64,000 nt of DNA from contig CP076040.1 of the NCBI GenBank assembly GCA_014529675.2, forward strand, positions 2,251,894 to 2,315,893. The letters run 5' to 3'. A program made the translations under genes and the position numbers. Each line of letters starts with the position of its first letter. Within the stretch, counting starts at the first letter, position 1. Positions 42,674 through 51,538 of the stretch are shown here, piece by piece. The stretch comes from Opitutia bacterium ISCC 52 (lineage in GTDB: Bacteria > Verrucomicrobiota > Verrucomicrobiia > Opitutales > UBA2995). The notes under the pieces were generated by a model, which saw only the letters and a program-made list of their open reading frames with translations, was not told the origin of the DNA and searched no databases.

Positions 42674-44137
42674 ATGAAGCAACTTATCCTACTCCTCGCT
42701 CTAAGCACTCCGCTTTTAGCTTACGCCACTAAGAAAATGGATGGAACGTCACGTTCCCCGAATGTCCTCTTCATCTCGGTAGACGATATGAACGACTGGG
42801 TTGGTTGCCTGGGGTCGGACCGAGTACCTACGCCAAACATCGATGCATTGGCGGCCAGAGGTTTACTCTTCACTAATGCCCATGCGCCTAGCCCCAAATG
42901 TGGCCCCAGTCGCGCAGCGATATTAACCGGTAAACGGGCTTCAACGACCGGGCTCTATAGCAATGGACATTGGTGGCGACCCGCGTATCCGGATCTGCTT
43001 ACACTACCCCATCATTTCAAACAAAACGGCTATTACTCAGCTGGCGGCGGCAAGGTGCATCATCATACCGACGGTTTCAATCCACCTGATCAATGGGATG
43101 AATACTTCGACCTCGTTCAGGATAAAGACCTGATCGTCGATTACTTCAAACGCCGTGGAGAAGATCGCCGTTACTTAACCGACCAGATGCCCCGGCACCC
43201 CAATGATTCCCTAGACTGGGGATCTATGGAGGTAAAGCCCATGGAGATGGGTGACGGAAAGACGGTAAACTGGGCCAGTGAATTCCTCTCTCGAAAACAT
43301 GAGAAGCCATTCTTTCTGGCAGTAGGCATATTCCAGCCTCACCTGCCATTTTACGCTCCCAAACAATACTTTGATGCGCTTCCTGAAAACGAGGTCGAAC
43401 TTCCCATCAATAAGCCAGGTGACCTCGATGACGTACCCGAAGGTGGTCAAATCATGGCTGAGTACCGGCGCAACGATTTGCGCATGATTGAAGAGCACAA
43501 GGAACTCGAGAATTGCGTACGCTCCTATTTAGCGAGTATTGCCCATGCGGATACGATGATTGGGGAGCTTATGAAAGCCTTCGACAAAAGCGCATACACG
43601 GAAAACACCATCATTGTTCTTTGGTCGGATCATGGATATGCATTTGGCGAAAAAGATCACTACGCAAAGAACACGCTTTGGGAACGTTCTACCCATGTGC
43701 CTTTCATCATGGTTGTTCCAGAAGTAACGGAAGCTGGCACCAAAACAGACGCTCCAGTCGACTTGACCTGCCTCTACCCGACTCTGACAAGCTTGTGTGA
43801 TCTACCAACCCCGTCAGATCTGGATGGCGTCAATATTATCCCCTTACTAAAAACCCCAGACATCTCCTGGGAACACCCTGCGATCATTGACTACCTCAAA
43901 GGTAATACCGCCATTCGAACCAAAGACTGGCGTTACATAAGCTACGATGAAGGACGGAAAGGTGAGGAACTGTATGATACTCTGAGTGATCCTCATGAGT
44001 GGACCAATCTGGTATCGACTCACAGTGAGCTCACAAAACAATTTAAGGCCTGGCTTCCAAGCCGCTATCCAGAAGAAGTTCCCACAAAAGGGGCTTACCA
44101 TTTTGATTCCGATAAATACGAGTGGCGCTTAAAATAG
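42674..44137 (+). CDS. Secreted S1 sulfatase (iduronate-2-sulfatase-like)
   Basis: The product has 487 residues, with a signal peptide LILLLALSTPLLAYA. SVDDMNDWVG binds the metal. CGPSR at Cys76 is the FGly site. GKVHHHTDGFNPPDQW is shared with the sulfatase at 29085, and WSDHGYAFGEKDHYAK is intact. LYDTLSDPHEWTNL marks the C-terminal domain. It is the last gene of the rightward sulfatase/sialidase run and is followed by a leftward gene. Confidence 0.93.
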   Translation: MKQLILLLALSTPLLAYATKKMDGTSRSPNVLFISVDDMNDWVGCLGSDRVPTPNIDALAARGLLFTNAHAPSPKCGPSRAAILTGKRASTTGLYSNGHWWRPAYPDLLTLPHHFKQNGYYSAGGGKVHHHTDGFNPPDQWDEYFDLVQDKDLIVDYFKRRGEDRRYLTDQMPRHPNDSLDWGSMEVKPMEMGDGKTVNWASEFLSRKHEKPFFLAVGIFQPHLPFYAPKQYFDALPENEVELPINKPGDLDDVPEGGQIMAEYRRNDLRMIEEHKELENCVRSYLASIAHADTMIGELMKAFDKSAYTENTIIVLWSDHGYAFGEKDHYAKNTLWERSTHVPFIMVVPEVTEAGTKTDAPVDLTCLYPTLTSLCDLPTPSDLDGVNIIPLLKTPDISWEHPAIIDYLKGNTAIRTKDWRYISYDEGRKGEELYDTLSDPHEWTNLVSTHSELTKQFKAWLPSRYPEEVPTKGAYHFDSDKYEWRLK

Positions 44138-44169
44138 GAAACCGCCTATCAGGCCAATCGTCCCAAGAC

Positions 44170-44679
44170 TCATTCTCCGACTACCGAATACTCTGAAACA
44201 AAATCCATAATTCGATCCCCTGTATTGATGGTCAATTTAATGGTTCCTGTTTCTGTGCTATCGGCATCTTGAATTACCTCACATGTAATATCTCGGGATT
44301 TATCTTTTTCGATACAGTAGCCTTGGCCCTTTAGAATTCCGCCTGTAGTCGAAAACTCCGTAAAAGAATCATTGAAGGGCAAGGAGATCTGACCCATTTC
44401 ATTTTTGCTCTTGGCATCAAACCTAAATGGAGCAGGAACGGTGTCTTCATCTATCTTTACTCGATAAGTACCCTCGAGAAACCCGTCAATCAAGGTCAGG
44501 CGACCAATATCTAGATCTACCCTTGTTTTGATGGTCCCGAAGAGGATCTTTTGCTCAACCTGAGTAAAGGTTGAGGCTATGTTTACGCTTCTTGTATTAT
44601 CAGCGCAAGAAACAGGAGTTGCCTGAACGGGTCCAAGTACACAGCAGGCAATTAATAGAAATTGGATTAGACTTTTCAC
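44170..44679 (-). CDS. Secreted protein of unknown function
   Basis: No family was recognised. A frame from 44724 is open, but the GTG at 44679 gives a better signal peptide (MKSLIQFLLIACCVLGPVQA with initiator GTG). The mature part is about 150 residues and beta-rich. It has polar repeats such as KILFGTIKTRVDLDIG and KLTINTGDRIMDFVS, and three cysteines (CADNT, GYCIEKD, ITCEV). It looks like a periplasmic lipocalin/YceI-like or jelly-roll beta barrel, but nothing shows that firmly. It is read convergently with the sulfatase and in the same direction as the SGNH gene 156 bp upstream. Confidence 0.55.
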   Translation of the reverse strand: MKSLIQFLLIACCVLGPVQATPVSCADNTRSVNIASTFTQVEQKILFGTIKTRVDLDIGRLTLIDGFLEGTYRVKIDEDTVPAPFRFDAKSKNEMGQISLPFNDSFTEFSTTGGILKGQGYCIEKDKSRDITCEVIQDADSTETGTIKLTINTGDRIMDFVSEYSVVGE

Positions 44680-44835
44680 GGATCGGATCGTTGAGAAAAC
44701 TTCTATTCGGCAATCTCGACGCAATAATACATCGGGTCATTGTCTGCAAAAAGCAAGCGCTTCGTTTAGCAAAGCACCTAATATTAACAACCATCAGACA
44801 CCACGATTCAGAGTCTTGGTGACATCCGTGGATAT

Positions 44836-45915
44836 TTACAGGGTTTCAAAGAGCTTAACTAGCTCGTCAGAAAAATTGTCTCCTCCCTGAGCAGAAAAGT
44901 GTCCACGATCCACAAAATCGCTTTCTTGCCAATCTACGTTTAACACTGATTCAACAAAGAAGCAGTCCTGGTCACCTGACTCACAAATACCTGCCGTAAT
45001 TTCATTAAAGTGGGACATTAATCTAGGCATATCAGATAGTCGGATATAATTCGCCCAACCTAAGTTCTCAATCCCAGTCGTCAGAAGAAACGCATCGTTT
45101 AGAATCTGCGGAACAAAGATAACTTCTGCTGAAAGGTACTCTGATAAAACTTTCAAGGTTTTCAAATTTCGCTCATAGGCAGCATCCACCCTAGGATCTG
45201 GATCAGGTACAGTTTCTAAATGTCTTGGTTTATATGGAAAGAATTTATAATTCAAAAAACCGATTACCTTAAAGATGAAAGATATCTCTGCAGCTTCCAC
45301 CAGGAAACCCCTTTTCCAATAAAAAGGCAGCCGCAGGTTGCTCACTTGTGTAACCCCATGACTGTAATAGTCAGGCGTGAAGGCAGGATCATGATAATTC
45401 CGGATATCATTCCATCCTTGATAAACGATCACGTAGTGTGGTTTCCACTCAGGAACTGTCATCGCTAATTGAACAATGGCTTCCGCGGTTGAAAACCCAG
45501 GTCCACCATAATTCCGCACACTGTATCCATCTCCGAGTTTCGTTTGAAGCTGTGCTGGCCAGGAATCGCTATCCGTGACCTTCGTGCCAAAGGTTGTGGA
45601 TCCACCCCGTGCCGCAATTCGAATGCAATCATCATCGTTCTCGGGCGACCCAGTAGTACGCGTGTGATAGTCTGTTGAACTCATGGTAATACCATTGAAT
45701 TCGACCACTACGTTTTTTTGCATACGACCTACCTGGTAAGGATGATATTCAAAGAGGTCCTGATGATGCTTGTCATCCTCACCGTAGGGGAGATCACTAT
45801 AAATGGTGTGCCCTTTCAATAGGTAGAATAGTATCTGTCCCGCTACCTCTACTGTAAAAAACATCGCACTAAGGACAGCTAGGTTGATGGCTAACAGTTT
45901 TATGATAGATTTCAT
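44836..45915 (-). CDS. Membrane-anchored SGNH/GDSL hydrolase-like protein
   Basis: This 359-residue protein starts at the internal ATG at 45915 (MKSIIKLLAIN), which begins a single N-terminal membrane segment; the frame is open 13 codons further. SGNH blocks are present in modified form: GGSTTFG (block I, Ser nucleophile), NYGGPGFST (block II), YQGWNDIRNY (block III, Asn) and DRGHFSAQG (block V, Asp and His). Such proteins deacetylate or de-esterify glycans at the cell surface. No partner is evident. Confidence 0.8.
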   Translation of the reverse strand: MKSIIKLLAINLAVLSAMFFTVEVAGQILFYLLKGHTIYSDLPYGEDDKHHQDLFEYHPYQVGRMQKNVVVEFNGITMSSTDYHTRTTGSPENDDDCIRIAARGGSTTFGTKVTDSDSWPAQLQTKLGDGYSVRNYGGPGFSTAEAIVQLAMTVPEWKPHYVIVYQGWNDIRNYHDPAFTPDYYSHGVTQVSNLRLPFYWKRGFLVEAAEISFIFKVIGFLNYKFFPYKPRHLETVPDPDPRVDAAYERNLKTLKVLSEYLSAEVIFVPQILNDAFLLTTGIENLGWANYIRLSDMPRLMSHFNEITAGICESGDQDCFFVESVLNVDWQESDFVDRGHFSAQGGDNFSDELVKLFETL

Positions 45916-46089
45916 GAGGTGGGTTTCGCTAGATGACTTTTCGACTCTGCACAATTACCCAAGTTGATCCAGTAACAATCCCGAGGGTGAAAGTGCCTAA
46001 TCTCATGCGTTTTTGCTTTCAAGGCAGCTCAGAGTCCGATTTTTTTGGTTAGTAAAGATACAATTCATAAATCATTTACTACCCAAGCC

Positions 46090-47199
46090 ATGACCCATTC
46101 TCGTAGACACTTCTTAAAAGCAACTGCAGCTGGAGCTGCAACCTTGGCTGCCAGCCCTCTAGCCAGCCCGGCTGCTCATCACAAAAAAAAGGGTAGTAAA
46201 CTCGGTTACGACAATTTTGCTGTCCGGGCGATGAATTGGATGGTCGAGGATCATTTGAAGTATTCGGAGAAGCTAGGGATCGACTCTTTGTTTATGTCGG
46301 ACCTGAACCATTTCAAGAGTTTCGACAAAAACTACCTAACGGATGTAAGGAAAAAAGCCGATGATCTCGGCATCGACATTCATGTTGGCACTTGGAGTAT
46401 CTGCCCCACATCAGTGACTTTCAAGGACGACTGGGGTACCGCTGAAGAACACCTTCGTCTGTCCATCCGCGTAGCAGAGAATCTCGGTTCACCTGTCATT
46501 CGGGTTGTCTTAGGGAATCGCGATGATCGAAAGACTGAAGGTGGCATCATGGCTCGTATCCAGGACACGGCTAAAGTTTGCCGTGCTTGCCGCTCGCAAG
46601 CCATGGACGCGGGTGTCAAAATCGCGATGGAAAACCATGCAGGTGATATGCAAGCGCGCGAAGTAGTCATGCTCATTGAAGAAGCTGGCGGAAGCGACTA
46701 CATGGGAGCCAATCTCGATGCGGGAAATGCCTCATGGACGTTGGAAGATCCTTTGGAAAATCTCGAAGTCATGGGCAAATACGCTCTAACAACCAGCTTA
46801 CGTGACTCGGCGATTTGGCCTTCAGAAAACGGAACCACGGTCCAATGGACTGCCATGGGACAAGGTATGGTTGACTGGGAGAAGTACTTTGATCGTTTCC
46901 AAGAACTTTGCCCTGGTGTTCCCGTTCACATTGAAACCATATCCGGATTTAACCGAGAGATTCCCTTCCTCCAGGATGAATTTTGGGAATTCTATTCGGA
47001 CGTAAAACCAGCCACCTTGGCTCGCTATATTCGATGGGCCAGAAACGGCGTTCCTCGCGCACCTTGGAAAGCACCTGTCGGTCCAAAATCTGATGTCGCC
47101 TCTCACGATGCGGACAAAGCGACTCAAGATTACCAAAAGGCCGAGATCGAAGAGAGTATCCGATACTGCAAATCCATAGGGCTCGGGCTTAAAGGATAA
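46090..47199 (+). CDS. Tat-exported sugar isomerase/epimerase-like TIM barrel protein
   Basis: This 369-residue protein has a Tat signal (SRRHFLKATAAGAATLAASP) and an AP endonuclease 2-type TIM barrel. Metal-site residues are plausible in IAMENHAGD (Glu, His), GANLDAGN (Asp) and VHIETISG (Glu). An upstream ATG at 46045 is in frame, but the Tat motif fits the ATG at 46090. Such exported barrels are frequent in PVC bacteria near Gfo/Idh proteins and act in sugar epimerisation or keto-sugar handling. It is monocistronic. Confidence 0.85.
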   Translation: MTHSRRHFLKATAAGAATLAASPLASPAAHHKKKGSKLGYDNFAVRAMNWMVEDHLKYSEKLGIDSLFMSDLNHFKSFDKNYLTDVRKKADDLGIDIHVGTWSICPTSVTFKDDWGTAEEHLRLSIRVAENLGSPVIRVVLGNRDDRKTEGGIMARIQDTAKVCRACRSQAMDAGVKIAMENHAGDMQAREVVMLIEEAGGSDYMGANLDAGNASWTLEDPLENLEVMGKYALTTSLRDSAIWPSENGTTVQWTAMGQGMVDWEKYFDRFQELCPGVPVHIETISGFNREIPFLQDEFWEFYSDVKPATLARYIRWARNGVPRAPWKAPVGPKSDVASHDADKATQDYQKAEIEESIRYCKSIGLGLKG

Positions 47200-47289
47200 G
47201 GTCCGCCCAAAGCCATTGTCGTTTGATTATCAAACCATACAAGTTTCCTCCGGGATACGTTCTATGGTCGTACCATTATTACTAGAGCA

Positions 47290-48054
47290 ATGAAACAAAT
47301 TCCACCTGTTATCCTGGCGCTGATTTCCATCAATGGAATCATCTATCTACCTGCTCTCGTGGCTCCGAATATCTACCAAACGATCCTGAATCACTTCGCC
47401 TTATATTTTCCCAAAGCGGATTCATTCCAGGTGTTTCAGCTGATCAGCCACATGTTTCTTCATGATAGCCGTAGCCTACTACATATCTTTTGTAACATGT
47501 TTGCCTTAGCGTCTTTTGGCATGCCACTGACTATGATTTGGGGATGGAAACGGTTTCTCATATTCTATTTCACAGCTGGTATTGGAGCTGGCCTCGTTTA
47601 CCTCGGCGTCAATTACTATCATTTCAATAACGCATACCAGGCGTTCATAGCGGCAGGATTCACTCCAGAGAATATGCTAACACTCCTACAAGAATCTAAG
47701 GCGGATCCAACTTTGATTGCAAAGGTGCCTAAAGATACTGTAACTGCGCTTATAACAAATTACCGCTCGAGCGCGATAGGTGCATCTGGAGCTGTCTACG
47801 GTATCTTAGTTGCATTTGGAGTGTTATTTCCCAATGCCAAGCTCAGCCTGATCTTCCTTCCCATTCCCATCCCTGCCAAGTTTTTCATTCCAGCTATTGT
47901 ACTCCTTGACCTGTTTTCGGGAATCACAGGAGTTTCTCTATTCGGAGGAGGAATCGCACACTTCGCTCATGTTGGCGGTGCAGCTATTGGGTTTGCTATT
48001 ATGCTGTATTGGAAAATGAAATACCCGGTGAAGATCCAATTCCACCAAAACTAG
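47290..48054 (+). CDS. Rhomboid family intramembrane serine protease
   Basis: The product has 254 residues and about six hydrophobic segments. It has the L1-loop and HMFLHDS-type segment (LISHMFLHD), a HIFCNMFALASFG helix, the catalytic GASGAVYG with Ser at about residue 163, and HFAHVGGAAIGF with His at about 226. The catalytic dyad is thus complete. An insert of about 45 residues lies between the first helices and the active-site helix (YYHFNNAYQAFIAAGF onward). Its stop lies 3 bp from the convergent amidohydrolase stop. Confidence 0.93.
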   Translation: MKQIPPVILALISINGIIYLPALVAPNIYQTILNHFALYFPKADSFQVFQLISHMFLHDSRSLLHIFCNMFALASFGMPLTMIWGWKRFLIFYFTAGIGAGLVYLGVNYYHFNNAYQAFIAAGFTPENMLTLLQESKADPTLIAKVPKDTVTALITNYRSSAIGASGAVYGILVAFGVLFPNAKLSLIFLPIPIPAKFFIPAIVLLDLFSGITGVSLFGGGIAHFAHVGGAAIGFAIMLYWKMKYPVKIQFHQN

Positions 48055-48057
48055 GTA

Positions 48058-49140
48058 TTACTCCGGAAACAAAGACGCATCCAAACCGGGAATGAGGCGA
48101 ACGGCATTCTTGTAATAGACCTTCTTGAGCACTTCATCGCTGAGATCCAAACCGTACATTCTCCAGAAGGCGTGGTACCGTTTGTAGTAAGGGAAATATT
48201 CATCATCGCTTTCCAAGACACGGAAGTAAGTCGGAAATTCGTGAACCTGATACGAATCTTTGCCGAATAATATACGGTCCTGGTATTTTTCAAAGAATCG
48301 ATTGGCCATGCGAGGCTGACGACCGAGCTCGGCGATGACTGCCGCGATGCCCACGTTCATATTGGGAATCTCGTCCATGGTTCTACCCAGACGCCCTAAG
48401 TCGTTTCCTAACCATCCCAGATGAGCCGCAATAAACTGGGTATTGGGATGCTTCTTAAACATGTTGTGCTGCTCACCAATGATCTGCTCCCAAGGAGCGG
48501 GATTATCATCGCCACGTTTGCGCCGAGAATGCGTCTTAAGTTCCAACCAACGTTCATTCTGATTATCGTGTGGTTCCCAAAATGGTTGGGGGTCAGCCGA
48601 ATGAATGAGAACAGGAATACCGAGTTCTCCACACTTAGCCCAAACCGGATCAAGACGAGGATCATCAACCGCCACGCGATTACCTTTGGAGTCTTTATTT
48701 GAAATGCCAAGTCCCTTGAACACTTTCAATCCTTTTGCTCCATTCTCAAAGTCAGTAACCAGTTGCTGAACGGTTCGCTCCTGCCAACCCGGAACATCTA
48801 CATTGTTCCAATCAAGGTTGGTAAAAAGCACAAAACGATTGGGATGACCGTTAAGAATATTATCGGCCATGTCTTTAAGCCTAGCCCCTCCTCGTCCAGA
48901 TAAGTTGACCATGATGGCCATGTTCATCTCATCCATCTCGCCGACCAATCGATCTAGGTCGCTGGGGCCCATTCGGTATTGGTGACTATGAATATCTACA
49001 AAAGGAAATTTGGCTCGGCTAACTGGATTCTCAGGAACGACCAAGGTTGAAGGAGGATCATAATCTTCCCAATCGAGACTCTGAGCAAATCCGATGGTCG
49101 CGGAGAAAAGGAGAATGAGAATAATGGGGATTTTTTTCAT
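48058..49140 (-). CDS. Secreted amidohydrolase-2 family protein
   Basis: The 360-residue protein has a signal peptide (ILILLFSATIGFAQ). A TIM-barrel metal hydrolase of the amidohydrolase-related family (PF04909) follows. FVDIHSHQYR carries the HxH pair, VLIHSADP and FIAAHLGW provide further metal-site histidines, and ILFGKDSYQ holds the aspartate. Members include decarboxylases and lactonases; the substrate here is not known. It is monocistronic, convergent with the rhomboid gene. A dispersed repeat lies upstream. Confidence 0.85.
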   Translation of the reverse strand: MKKIPIILILLFSATIGFAQSLDWEDYDPPSTLVVPENPVSRAKFPFVDIHSHQYRMGPSDLDRLVGEMDEMNMAIMVNLSGRGGARLKDMADNILNGHPNRFVLFTNLDWNNVDVPGWQERTVQQLVTDFENGAKGLKVFKGLGISNKDSKGNRVAVDDPRLDPVWAKCGELGIPVLIHSADPQPFWEPHDNQNERWLELKTHSRRKRGDDNPAPWEQIIGEQHNMFKKHPNTQFIAAHLGWLGNDLGRLGRTMDEIPNMNVGIAAVIAELGRQPRMANRFFEKYQDRILFGKDSYQVHEFPTYFRVLESDDEYFPYYKRYHAFWRMYGLDLSDEVLKKVYYKNAVRLIPGLDASLFPE

Positions 49141-49196
49141 TTATCTTGAGGCTCTAACTGATTTGGAAATGACCAATTATTTTTTGAGTAAAATGA

Positions 49197-49333
49197 GTTA
49201 ACCACGAATGGACACAAATGAACACGAATTTAGAAGAAAAGAATTTAAGCTATGTTACTGAGCATTAACTATTCGTGGCTATTGTCAGGCCTTCTCATTT
49301 CATTCGTGAAGTGTCCATTAGGCTCTTATGGTC
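49197..49333. repeat. TTAACCACGAATGGACAC-type dispersed inverted repeat, copy A
   Basis: The left arm, GTTAACCACGAATGGACACA with AATGAACACGAATT after it, starts at 49197. A degenerate right arm (ATTCGTGGCTATTG, then ATTCGTGAAGTGTCCATTAG) ends by 49333. The same words occur in opposite orientation at 59816-59848 and 62485-62517. Confidence 0.75.
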
Positions 49334-49438
49334 ATGGCGATTGATTGGTAGTGGTTAATTTCTGACTAAACACTTATTAAAATCCATCAATCCCAGCTGT
49401 AATTAGCGAGCCGATAAAATAGTCAGCTCAAAAAAAGA

Positions 49439-49469
49439 AAAGCCCCGAGGCAATTTGCCTCGGGGCTTT
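49439..49469 (-). terminator. Rho-independent terminator of the Dabb gene
   Basis: The 13-bp stem AAAGCCCCGAGGC / GCCTCGGGGCTTT has a five-base loop and is followed on the reverse strand by TTCTTTTTTT. It lies 24 bp after the stop at 49494. It is the clearest terminator in the window. Confidence 0.95.
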
Positions 49470-49493
49470 GAAAATTGGTTAAGCCAAAACAGA

Positions 49494-49880
49494 CTAATTC
49501 GTAATATCGAAGGTCGTGCTCGCTTGGCGGGCAGGAATGTACACTTCGTACCACTTCTTTTGAGCATCACTATCAGCGTAGTCCTTCAATGCTTTCTGGC
49601 TTTTGAACTCCATAACAAAGGCGTGACTGCGATTGCCCTGGGCTTTGATTGTTTTAACCCATACGCGGGAAATACCGTCGTATTCTTTAGCAAGGGTAAC
49701 AACACCATCAAGGGCTGCTTTAATTTGTTTCTCAGAGGCATCCTCTTTCCAGGAAACAGTTACGACGTGGATCACTGAGTGAGGAGTAGCCTTATTTCCG
49801 CCATGAGCTGCGGCAGAAACGGAATTCGCAGCAAACAGAAGAACGACTGCACTTAGGAAGGTAATGATTAGTTTTTTCAT
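49494..49880 (-). CDS. Secreted Dabb (stress-responsive A/B barrel) domain protein
   Basis: The product has 128 residues. The frame is open from 50003, but the ATG at 49880 begins a clear signal peptide (MKKLIITFLSAVVLLFAANS), so that start is used. The mature part is a single Dabb ferredoxin-like barrel: VIHVVTVSWKEDAS, RVWVKTI, and SHAFVMEFKSQKALKDYAD. Family members form dimers and are of mostly unknown role. A strong terminator follows it. Confidence 0.88.
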   Translation of the reverse strand: MKKLIITFLSAVVLLFAANSVSAAAHGGNKATPHSVIHVVTVSWKEDASEKQIKAALDGVVTLAKEYDGISRVWVKTIKAQGNRSHAFVMEFKSQKALKDYADSDAQKKWYEVYIPARQASTTFDITN

Positions 49881-50055
49881 ATAAGTATAAATATTGAGAA
49901 GATTGATAGGAAGAATTCCCGAAAACAAAAGCCTATTCGACCAATATCCGGGGCATAAGTTCGGAAAGTGAGTCAAAAACTTCTCAAAGTCCGCTAGAAA
50001 CAAGCAATAAAATAGGTAATTTCCCTCATAGAAATCTAACGTCTAGGCTGATCCA

Positions 50056-51507
50056 ATGAGCGCCTTAAAGTATTTCCTCAAACTACCTGTTGTTTTCATC
50101 CTAGCCACTTTCTTCTGCGTATCGCAGTCGATGGCCCAGATTGAATCCTACTACCCCCTTGCAACGGAGCCTGGCTGGACTGAAACATCGGTGACTAAAT
50201 CTTTCATCGATGGAAGCATTATTAGAGCTGTATCGAGGAACTTATTAGGCATTGATTCAGAGAACAAAATCATCATGCCTGTCATTAATGGTTTTAGAGG
50301 AACTATCCCGATAGAAACCATTGGTCATTCGGACGGTGGAGAATTCGATGATCCATTTTCAACAATAGGAAGAAGCGACTAAAGCCTGGATAAGCAGAAC
50401 AACCACGCAGGTCGCATCTATCGAGTACGTTGGACCGGCAAAGAAACAAGCGAGCTTCCACAACTCGAAGGATTGGCTGTAAGTAAACTGGTTCCCTACC
50501 TGGCTCATCCAAACGGATTTTGGCGCGACACGGCCCAGCGCCTGATCGTAGAATCTCGAGATACCTCTGTCATTTCTTCTATTAACTCCGTCGCCATGGA
50601 TCAGTCACAACCGCTCGGACAGATTCATGCATTATGGACCCTGGAAGGTTTAGGCGAGCTGACCAGTCAAACAATCAACACAGCTTTAAACTCAATTCAT
50701 CCAGACGTTGCCATCACCGCTCTGGAATTGGCACCACTCACCAGCAACCCAGAAGACGTGCTCGACCCTTGTATCCAATTCCCAGATACTCATCAGGTAT
50801 TTAAAGCACGCAACCTCACTCGACTAGGTTTCACAAAAAGATGAAAGGCCTTGCTGCCAATCCTCCAGGCGCCGATCGACAGCGAACTACTCCGAGACAC
50901 AATCTTCAAGGCGGCTGACAAGGATCTCCCAGAGCTTATTGATTTTCTAGAAGCCCAACCCGAATCCTTCGTAGGAGATTTTGTGGGACTATTACTGGAG
51001 GCAAAAAGAGTCCATGAAGCGCGGACCAAAGGAGCATCGAATAATTTAAAGGGAAAAGTCCTCGAAGCATACGCTCGTGGAAAAACGATTTATGAAGGCA
51101 AAGCCGTCTGCATGGCATGCCACGGCCAGGACGATGCCGGTCTCCTCAATCTGGGGCCACCACTGGCCAACTCTGAATGGGTTACCGGAGATCCCAATCG
51201 CCTGATCCAAATTCTGCTTCACGGAATGGAGGGTCCCATTGAAGTGGCGGGAAAGACCTACAATCCACCCGCCGTTATGCCTGACCTAGGAGCCAACCCC
51301 ACCATTTCAAACAAAGACCTCGCCAATGTAGTTACCTACATCCGAAACGCATGGGGCAATAATGCATCGGGGTTGGAGAGAAATACGTATCTGAACAACG
51401 CAAGCTCACCGCCTCGCGAGATGGCAAACTCTACCGAGCTGAAGACTTCCAGTAGAATTAGCTTGGGCAGCAAGGACTATTCACCTCATAGAAGCCTTTC
51501 CAGTTGA
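50056..51507 (+). pseudogene. Degraded PVC-type membrane-bound dehydrogenase/cytochrome c gene
   Basis: One frame carries the remnants of a protein normally around 1000 residues. They are a signal peptide (VVFILATFFCVSQSMAQ), a short N-terminal piece, then GRIYRVRWTGKE from the end of the propeller domain. HEAT-like helical repeats and the C-terminal cytochrome c domain with CMACHG (haem-binding CxxCH) and a distal Met region (AVMPDLG) follow. Most of the propeller is missing. In-frame stops occur at 50380 (TAA) and 50842 (TGA). A one-base shift near the GGGG run at about 51370 moves the true C-terminus (VGEKYVSEQRKLTASRDGKL) to a stop at 51455. The gene is clearly inactive. Confidence 0.85.
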
Positions 51508-51538
51508 CCCCATTTAATTTCTGCCATGAAACCATTTC

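Larger units (their letters stand above)
49141..49493. other. 353-bp intergenic region with a dispersed repeat and a terminator
   Basis: No gene is seen. It contains the TTCGTG-type inverted repeat at 49197-49333 and, near its right end, the terminator of the next leftward gene. Confidence 0.6.

Noticed and set aside
51421-51507. C-terminal tail of the cytochrome remnant as written (NSTELKTSS...)
   Set aside because: The other frame encodes the conserved family end (LTASRDGKLYRAEDFQ), so the written tail is out of frame.
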